Source of the DNA: Cyanidiococcus yangmingshanensis
Taxonomy: Eukaryota > Rhodophyta > Bangiophyceae > Cyanidiales > Cyanidiaceae
Assembly (NCBI GenBank): GCA_013995675.1
Contig: VWRR01000001.1
Location: forward strand, 1-64,000
Direction: 5' to 3'
DNA length: 64,000 bases
The notes beneath the pieces were generated by a model. That model made no database searches and had not been told where the DNA came from. It saw only the letters and a program-made list of their open reading frames with translations. Within the stretch, counting starts at the first letter, position 1; every line of letters starts with the position of its first letter. Shown in pieces: positions 57,158-64,000 of the stretch. The translations under genes were made by a program, and so were the position numbers.

Positions 57158-58262
57158 TCTCAATCGACCCGAAATAAAACGAGAATCGAAGCCGAAGCGG
57201 GCGTTTCAACAAAGCCAACACAATTTCAGGAGGCGCTCGTCGGCATCACTGTAGCCTGATCAGCAGCACCGATCTATCGGAGGAACACTCCACAAGGTCC
57301 GTAGCCTATTCTCAAGTTCCAGATTCAAACCAGGAAACGTTTCCAGTACAGTACGTACGCGCGTTGAACGCTGGCACTCGTAGAACGAGCCGGCGACCAA
57401 TCCTGCGGCCGCAACCACCAGAGAGGGCCAAACCCATTTACTCAATGTTTCGCTTTTCAGGTATGTGTTTTATGGGAGCTGGACAAGTCCTTCCTTGGTG
57501 TCACTTGTCCCTCATGTCTCGTGCCGTCCTCTGTCTTCGAGATTCGGGAGACATGGAGCCGAAAAGCGCTCCCGAACAAGACAGGTCGTTGGTTGATGCT
57601 CGTCATGGCGTCTTCGTCTCGTAGGCCTACCTCGATGCACGGAGATTGCTTTCCGGAAACCTAGAAGCGACAAGTCATCACTGGATGGATAGAAACGCTT
57701 GAATAAACTTTTTTATCGGAGAGTTTTCGGACATTTGCGTCTCACGACATTGGAAGCGGTGGTTGTGCATTCGTAGCGAACCTGCCAGCAACAAGACGCC
57801 CGAACGCGTATCTCTTTCATCTAACGTCTGGATATTGGGCACTTGAACGGCAGCATCCGTCGCCCAAACCAATACCAGTATCGTCGTTTGCAATCAGTCC
57901 GAGTTTTGCAACAGTGATGTGGCGTGTCGAGTGGTCGTATTCGGTGGCCAACGATTCCTCGGCAAGCGGCGCTCCGTTGGTAGGTTTTCTTTTCTCGGAC
58001 CTGCTCGCCGCAGTAGCGTCACCCTTTTATCCATTGCATAAGCATTGCCCCGGGCCAACGAGATGCATCTTTCGTTTGACGGCCAGCATAAAAGCATATA
58101 CATCCAACTGCCGTGACTTGGAGACCGAAGGTTCAACGCCTTGGAGAATCCAGACCCTTTGTATCCCCGGAGACTCAAATGATTGATCTGAAGCGTTGAA
58201 ACCGCACAAGTGCGAAGGGCGCCAGCGAATGCAACCAGACTTGATGCAGTGCAGAGGCTCAT
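57158..58262. other. Intergenic upstream of UBA2
   Basis: A 61-codon minus-strand frame (57445-57260) starts with TTG and encodes one clean membrane segment (WPSLVVAAAGLVAGSFY) and a charged tail; it might be a small membrane protein with an unseen start. Otherwise no gene. Confidence 0.35.
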
Positions 58263-60674
58263 TCAACGCGCCGTGAAACTTCGTCCCAGTGCCTCGACTG
58301 TGCGCAAACGACGAACTTCTCGCACTGCGAGCAAATGGGTCCGAAACCAGCCAGGAAAGGGGAACCCATCGCCAGACGTGCGGACCTGCATCCGGAGCAT
58401 ATTCACAAAGACACGGCTGGGGAATGGCCGAGCGTGTGGAACCGGCTCCTCCCCATGGTCATAGAGGTGTCCAAAGTCTGCAGAGGCGCTGTTCATCTGT
58501 TGATCTACAAGTTGTTTGTACTTGCGGAAATAGTATTGCACCAGCTCCTGGACGCTACGATGCGGTAAGTGATAGCGCCGAATCAGAGAAAACTGTTTGC
58601 CATACTCGAAAATACCTCGTGCAAAGAGAGACCGATCCTCACTACCCCAAGCCGTTGAGTCAACGACCGAGGGTGCCAGCCGCTGCGTCTCACACACGAC
58701 GCGGTAGGCTGCGTCGACGTTGTAATGTTGCTCTTTGAGGATACAGTAGAGCACAAAATGCTGTTCTGCTGTCGCTGGGAGACCCCAGCGCTTCTCAATA
58801 TGCGCGGAGCATTTCTCCAAGTACGATCGCAGCAGAGGCTCCGGGACCATACCCGGATGCCATAGTGCTGAACTCGGCTCTTCGAGGTACTCTGCCAGTT
58901 CTAGCCGGATCGCATGCCGGACTTGTTCGGAGACTGCGGAACCAGTCGTACGCGATGTAGCTCCTTTTTCGTCGATGGAGCGTATTGGTGGGATGGATGT
59001 CTCGGGGACTTGGAAGGCCTCACCAACTCGTGGCATGATACGCCGGGTGAGACGACTCGACGCCACGCTCGGCATCTCCTGAGCCGAGCGTGGCTCCAGT
59101 GATCCCTGCTCTGACTTGACCAGCGGTTGATCGGTGGTACAAGTCGCCGCCTCGGTATCTCGCGTCGAGGACCGACGAGGTCGCGTCAAAGAGGCAGACT
59201 CACCGCCACTCGACACGGCGGGGAGCGCGTCGGTTAGCGCAGGCTCCGGGCCCTCCTGACGCCCCGTGATCGGAGACCCATCGGTGCTTCCAGTCCGTGC
59301 GGAGGCCGCTGTATCGTCAGGACTGTCTGTGGACATGTCTCCAACAAGTGAAGCACCTGATGAAGGATCATTCTGGACACTCGTTGGTGCCGGTTCGTTG
59401 CTTGCTTCATTCGAATCTGCTATCGATGTACTCGGCGCGTGTGACTGTATGGGTTGCGCTTCAGTTTTGAATGTCTTGGCGTCGAGTGGAGCAGATTCCA
59501 GCTTTTGCGTATCTGTAGATACCATCTTCAACCTAATAGGATGCGAGGCCCCGTCCCAATCGACTGACCCAAGATCGACCTTGGAATCGGCCCACTCGCG
59601 CTTCGGAGGCGAAGATTCTCGCTGCCCCTCGGGATCTCGTGTCATTCGTTCATGTCCTTCATTCGGCAGCGTTAATACCGCTTCAGGTGGTGGTGTTGAT
59701 GACACTGCTGTTGCTACTGCTTTCATGGAATGTTCCGCTGCCTCTTCTGTTGTTCCACCGTGGCTCCTGGATACCTGCAATGGACTGGGGGGCAGGTCCA
59801 CCTCTAGATGTTCGTGTGGCTCGGACGAATGCCTCAACGCTGGCTGCATCGACTCAGCGTCCAGCAATGCGCCAGCTGCTTTCGCTAGTCTACTGGGGGA
59901 CGCTCCCACTGTCGCAGACGTTGACATGGGAGTCATGCCCTCTCCGATGGCTGACGCTGCAGACTCCGATTCGTTGGTATGCTCTGAATCGCGCTGGTCG
60001 GCTGGCTCCATCCGTTTTCCGGACGGATCCTCCTGCAGGGACTGTGTCGCACCTGAGGATATCAACTTCTGTGTACTTGGTTCTGCTTCCATCGATGCCG
60101 AAATTGGTGCCTCGAAACGAGACTGGTCTGTGCTGCTACGGGACTGGGTCGCTAACGTCGCTGAAATAGACAACGAAGCGTCATCATCGAGGGTGTTCTC
60201 GTGCCCCCCAGTCGATCCATGCTTTTCATACATCACAGGCACATCGGTTGCTGCCTGAACAGTATTCGCAAGCGCTTCCTCGCGTCCTTCCAATGAGCAG
60301 TCCGGACAGATAAAGTCACCTTCAGGGACCTGCAATAACGGTGGCGAGCAGCAGTACGTATGCCGTGCCCCGTTGCAAACATCACATAGCAGCAGAAGCT
60401 CCTCGTCGTGTCCAGAGCCACAGACTGAACAAACCATATCGTCCATCGGTGTCTCTTGAAAACTGGTTGGTGCTGGTGTCACTGCAGCGCCTCTCGCCTC
60501 TGGAGGTGCCTGCTCTAGCCGAGGGCGAAGCTCGTTGTCACGAACAGGAGGCGCCATAGGCACGGAAGACGCTTTCCTCCTACCAGAGGCTCGCTCAAGG
60601 GTACTGTTCGATCTGACACCTCGGCCATCTGCACTCGACTGGTGCTTCTCAAGCCGAGAACGTTTACGGGGCAT
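58263..60674 (-). CDS. PHD-finger and SANT-domain chromatin protein
   Basis: 803 residues from the ATG at 60674; an upstream in-frame TTG adds 33 unlikely residues. A C4HC3 PHD finger spans about 80-127 (CSVCGSGHDEELLLLCDVC...FICPDC). A very long Ser/Thr/Pro/Glu-rich linker follows, then an ELM2-like lead-in (VPEPLLRSYLEK) and a SANT domain at about 668-722 (WGSEDRSLFARGIFEYGKQFSLI...VQELVQYYFRKYK). SANT of this type (YGK.F..I, V..LV.YY) is found in MTA, CoREST and RERE proteins and binds histone tails or deacetylases. PHD fingers read histone H3. The gene is intact and intronless. A nuclear role is inferred from the domains. Confidence 0.8.
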   Translation of the reverse strand: MPRKRSRLEKHQSSADGRGVRSNSTLERASGRRKASSVPMAPPVRDNELRPRLEQAPPEARGAAVTPAPTSFQETPMDDMVCSVCGSGHDEELLLLCDVCNGARHTYCCSPPLLQVPEGDFICPDCSLEGREEALANTVQAATDVPVMYEKHGSTGGHENTLDDDASLSISATLATQSRSSTDQSRFEAPISASMEAEPSTQKLISSGATQSLQEDPSGKRMEPADQRDSEHTNESESAASAIGEGMTPMSTSATVGASPSRLAKAAGALLDAESMQPALRHSSEPHEHLEVDLPPSPLQVSRSHGGTTEEAAEHSMKAVATAVSSTPPPEAVLTLPNEGHERMTRDPEGQRESSPPKREWADSKVDLGSVDWDGASHPIRLKMVSTDTQKLESAPLDAKTFKTEAQPIQSHAPSTSIADSNEASNEPAPTSVQNDPSSGASLVGDMSTDSPDDTAASARTGSTDGSPITGRQEGPEPALTDALPAVSSGGESASLTRPRRSSTRDTEAATCTTDQPLVKSEQGSLEPRSAQEMPSVASSRLTRRIMPRVGEAFQVPETSIPPIRSIDEKGATSRTTGSAVSEQVRHAIRLELAEYLEEPSSALWHPGMVPEPLLRSYLEKCSAHIEKRWGLPATAEQHFVLYCILKEQHYNVDAAYRVVCETQRLAPSVVDSTAWGSEDRSLFARGIFEYGKQFSLIRRYHLPHRSVQELVQYYFRKYKQLVDQQMNSASADFGHLYDHGEEPVPHARPFPSRVFVNMLRMQVRTSGDGFPFPGWFRTHLLAVREVRRLRTVEALGRSFTAR

Positions 60675-62559
60675 GGTTGCGGGCGAACAAGCACGCAGTG
60701 GCACACCAAGCTCTAGTGCTCGCTCAGTTTGGCCCAGTCGCCACGCCGGTCTCGACACAAAACCGTGAAACAAGTACGTCTGGTCAAAGTCTCTAACCGA
60801 ATCGGCAGTATTCTCGACCCGTTGTCGGGGTCCAAGCTGCCGGCAAGTCCTTTTCGGGTCGAGCTCGGCCGATAAAGCATACGAGTGGCTTTGAGGGTCA
60901 AGCCTCGTGGGGCGTTAGGACCAGACTTGTCCCAATTAGAACCTGAGCCTTAGGACGGTGCTGGGTTCCCATACTGGATGCAAAACTGGCCACGTCTGGC
61001 TGTATACTTGTCGCGTATCATTCCAGTTACCTCTATATGTGGACTGGAAATGCCTAGCGGAGAAGAAACGTCAGCGTCATGGAAGCTATCGCTTCATAGA
61101 AGGCAGTATGTTGTTCAATCGAGGCTTGTGTCTCTGGTTGCAGTCCCTGAAGAACCAGGTTCAACCAGAATTCCGTGAACATGATGAATAGTCTCCATGC
61201 ATTCGCTAAATGAATTTACAGCCTGCGAAACCTGGACCAACTGAGTGAAACGCTAGAGCCAGCAAGAACGCTTGGTCAGAAGATATATCTCGCTTCCTCC
61301 TAGGGCGGAAAACGTTGAAACACGTTGTCATCCCCTGCCCTAAACCAGTGCTGATTGATACGTAACCAATGAGCCTTATCAACATGGACTCGAGGACTTA
61401 CCGAAACCCCCATCGTGTAGGTGAACACGCTGCTCGAGACGAAGGCCGCTTGTAGTCGCAGTGGCTCTCCCCAGTCTCGCAGAGAGACATACCCGAAACT
61501 GACTCGAAACGTTCTTTTAGGTGACCTCCTTTTCACCTTGCTTCCTATTTGCTCATCGAACAGGTGGCAAGACCCGCGGCTTCTGGGAGCTGGTCCCCAT
61601 ACACAGACCACCTTGGATACGCAGGACTGTACAGTTATCGCGAATTACGGAAACGAGCCACGTTTGAGCCGTTTTCGTCTCCATGCTTTCTACACACTCG
61701 AATTTTGATTTATGCTCCATTGAATAAAAAATTCCGTTTCATTCCTTTGAAGCGAGACCTTTGCTTCCCACAACAAGTCGAGGCTGCTGTGGCAGCGAGT
61801 CCATATCGAATGAAAGTCAACTGGCTGAGACGTTGCGTTTCCGCGCTTGGCCAGATGGCTCGGTGCGCTGCGCAACGACCGGCTGCGAACATCCTTCGGA
61901 GACGCAGTTTCCGACCAACGGTTGCCTGATAAAGACCTAGTGACAGAGGTTTCTCGAACGTGAATCACCGACATAACACTGATTGATTTCGAACAAGCAA
62001 ACTGCTCTTCATCATCAGCAGCAACAACAACGTCTATACCTGGACGTTCGCTGCGTCCTCCTACAGGAGCATCACGCGTGACTTGTAGCTCGGCTCTATC
62101 AACGACGTTTGAGGGTGGCGGAACGCCTAACCAACGCGTACGCATCCGCACTGACGTCTCTAACAACGTTCATCAGTGCCGCTCTGGATCGATACGGGAT
62201 CAAGGATCGAAAAGTGGGGCACCAAAGTGTCGGTGAACCCAGGTTCCTCGCAGAGCACATCAAGCGAGCAGGCGCACTGCACCGCACGCTCGCCGCGGCG
62301 ATCCTTATCAGACGTTCACTCGGCATTCTGTATCGATCTCACAGCGTAAAAGAACCGAGACACCTGAAACTTGACAGAGACAGTCACAGGGGAAACGTTC
62401 TGGCGAGTCCAATGTCCAACAGTCGTTTGGCCTTTGTAAGTCAAGTCCTGTTGCGTCCGTGCCACCGCCAACAGGTCTCTGGAAGCTCGAAGAACGAGTG
62501 CTGGTCACTGTGGCGACCTAGGCAGCCTTCTCGCCAAAACCTCTCATGGATACGTGGGG
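60675..62559. other. Intergenic, no supported gene
   Basis: Divergent spacer between the PHD-SANT gene and the YqeH-type gene. A plus-strand frame at 62109-62651 could hold extra 5' sequence of the YqeH-type gene, but it starts with TTG and is in a different frame. Confidence 0.4.
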
Positions 62560-64000
62560 ATGTACCCTACTGGTGGCATCGAGGGGTTGTCCGAGCGACG
62601 CAGAATCTGTCCAGTCAGTGGCTGCGCTGCTGCACGAATAAACCGGAATGAACCTTCTGAAGCGTCTTCTTTCGGAGACGAGTTCAAGAACCGAATGTCT
62701 GAGGAGTTTCGACAGTCGCTCGAGGAAGAATTTGACATAGAAGATCCTTTAGAGAAAAGTATTCGTGAAGCGTTTACGCAGGAGCGTGAGACATCGACAG
62801 AACCTCAGGAGCCCAAGACTTACAAGCTCTACGATGCCGATGAAGTATTGGCAGCATTCAATCGTCTCGTAGAATCTGGCGCCCTTGATATCTCTGAATA
62901 CGGAGATGCAGCCACTTTTCCGGAACGGTTCGGAAAGGAAAGCAGTGGTGGCGCTCAAGCAAACGTTGTTGCTACAGGTGAAGACGCAGGTGCGGAGGTG
63001 AAGCGAAACCGACTGGCAACTCGACGAAGAGGGCATGACTGGCGAGTCAACATCACCTGGTTCCGGAAATGCGGAGCACCAGGAGCCGCAAGCGTTGTTG
63101 CCGACCCTTTGCCCTGGTTGTGGTGCTAGCATCCAATCAGCCGATCCAGAGGGCCCAGGCTACCTGCCGACTCGTGCGCTCGAGCCAAAGAAGCACTCTG
63201 GTGAAAAGACACCACCACAACGGGTCTGCCAGCGGTGTTTCCAGCTGACACACTATTCGAAGATGAGCCAGAAAGGACTCAGGCTCATGTCACCCGAACA
63301 GTTTCGCGAGGTACTCGCCCCTGTTGCGAGCAAACGCGCCACCATCGTCTGCATGCTGGATATTTTGGACTTGTCGAATTCCATGCTCAAGGAGGTCTCT
63401 CAGCTGGCGAGCGCGCAGAGTCGCATACTTGTTGTCTTGAACAAGGTGGATCTACTGCCGTCCTCAGTGAAGCTGGGACACGTGACGCAGTGGCTCTGGA
63501 AACAGTGCGCACTCTCTGGGATGCGGCGACGTCCGAGTGGGGTCCATCTCATTAGCGCTGAGAAAGGTCTCGGTATACGTGGATTTATTGAGGATCTTAC
63601 CAGGACGTCTCGTGAGGCGCGCACCGATCATGTCTACGTCATGGGTGCAGCCAATGTCGGCAAGAGCACCCTATTGAATCGCTTTCTGCGAGGACATCCA
63701 GTCAAGAATCTCAAGACGACTCGCGAACTGACCACGAGTGCTGTTCCGGGGACGACCCTGGGCATGCTACAGTTGCCCCTCAAGAACGCGGCCACTGGTG
63801 AACGGATTGTCGTCGTGGACACACCTGGGATTGTCGAGCCTCGCCGCGTGAACCTGCTCTGCTTGAATGATATCGCTGAGATGAAGGGCATCTTACCGAA
63901 GCGACGACTCCAGGGCGTCACCTATCGTCTAGAGTTGGGCAAGTCGATGTGGCTGGGGGGTCTCGTGAACATCGCTTTGGTCGAGGGCAAACCCTGGTTC
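62560..64000 (+). CDS. YqeH-type circularly permuted GTPase (partial, one frame change)
   Basis: An ATG at 62560 opens a frame with an acidic leader (to about 63000). The frame then changes near 62990-63030, and a zinc-finger-like block CPGCGASI...PGYLPTRA...CQRCFQLTHY begins. The permuted GTPase follows: VVLNKVDLLP (G4), MGAANVGKSTLLNRF (G1) and VVDTPGIVEP (G3). This order and the leading zinc finger are the signature of YqeH/NOA1/BPG2 proteins, which assist 30S or organelle small-subunit ribosome assembly. The gene is cut by the window end. The acidic leader is unusual for an import signal, so the true start may lie upstream. Confidence 0.8.

Noticed and set aside
57260-57445. Small membrane protein gene upstream of UBA2
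   Set aside because: Only a TTG start and no family match; kept as a remark in the intergenic entry.
59266-60258. A 330-codon plus-strand open frame
   Set aside because: It lies antisense inside the PHD-SANT gene; its Ser/Ala-rich text is the mirror of the low-complexity linker.
1-64000. tRNA genes by eye
   Set aside because: Several TTCGAA-type T-loop candidates (such as near 5931 and 22200) failed to give paired stems; split or permuted tRNA genes could be missed without a covariance-model search.

Overview
The window looks like nuclear DNA of a compact, nearly intron-free alga, most probably a cyanidiophycean red alga (Cyanidioschyzon/Cyanidiococcus type). Reasons: mid-50s GC by eye; about two dozen eukaryotic genes, none of which needs an intron; plastid-directed proteins of the red/plant lineage (a LOW PSII ACCUMULATION 1-like DUF3493 protein, a plastid-type release factor 2, RbgA- and YqeH-type GTPases); a class I aldolase; Polo kinase; and a starch-binding domain. 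The taxon is an inference, not a database result.

Layout. 1-8.6 kb is gene-poor and holds one gene, a secreted Thr/Pro-repeat protein ending in a hedgehog-type autoprocessing (Hog/Hint) domain. 8.6-16.4 kb carries a GT25-like glycosyltransferase, the peroxisomal E2 PEX4, GMPPA, and a MESH1/HDDC3-like HD protein with a degenerate metal site. 16.4-21.4 kb is poorly resolved, with possible membrane-protein fragments and a coiled-coil protein. 22.4-26.1 kb has POP5, an RS-type splicing factor and UBC12, all on the minus strand. A 94-bp tandem repeat separates UBC12 from the LPA1-like gene, whose 3' end overlaps the oppositely oriented SepSecS gene. 29.4-38 kb holds a GT47/exostosin-like enzyme, METTL17/RSM22, a coiled-coil protein and a CBM20-PIP kinase. 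39.4-47.9 kb has an RbgA GTPase, a plastid-like unknown, a stand-alone GARS-N-like domain, RF2 and an SLC35-type transporter. 49-64 kb has Polo kinase, fructose-bisphosphate aldolase, the SUMO E1 subunit UBA2, a PHD-SANT chromatin protein and a YqeH-type GTPase cut by the window edge.

Several genes fit shared pathways: ubiquitin-like conjugation (PEX4, UBC12, UBA2), organelle translation and ribosome assembly (RF2, METTL17, RbgA, YqeH), nucleotide-sugar and glycan work (GMPPA, GT25-like, GT47-like, SLC35), and carbon/starch or lipid signalling (aldolase, CBM20-PIPK). There is no operon logic; neighbours are mixed in strand and function.

A striking feature is that ten conserved genes change reading frame once or twice at points where the conserved protein sequence carries on at nearly normal spacing. 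In most of them this looks more like uncorrected one-base assembly errors than gene death; MESH1 is the exception, because it also lost catalytic residues. The most interesting biology is the Hog protein with a changed sterol-activating position, the CBM20-PIP kinase fusion, and a Polo kinase whose phosphopeptide pincer residues look replaced.
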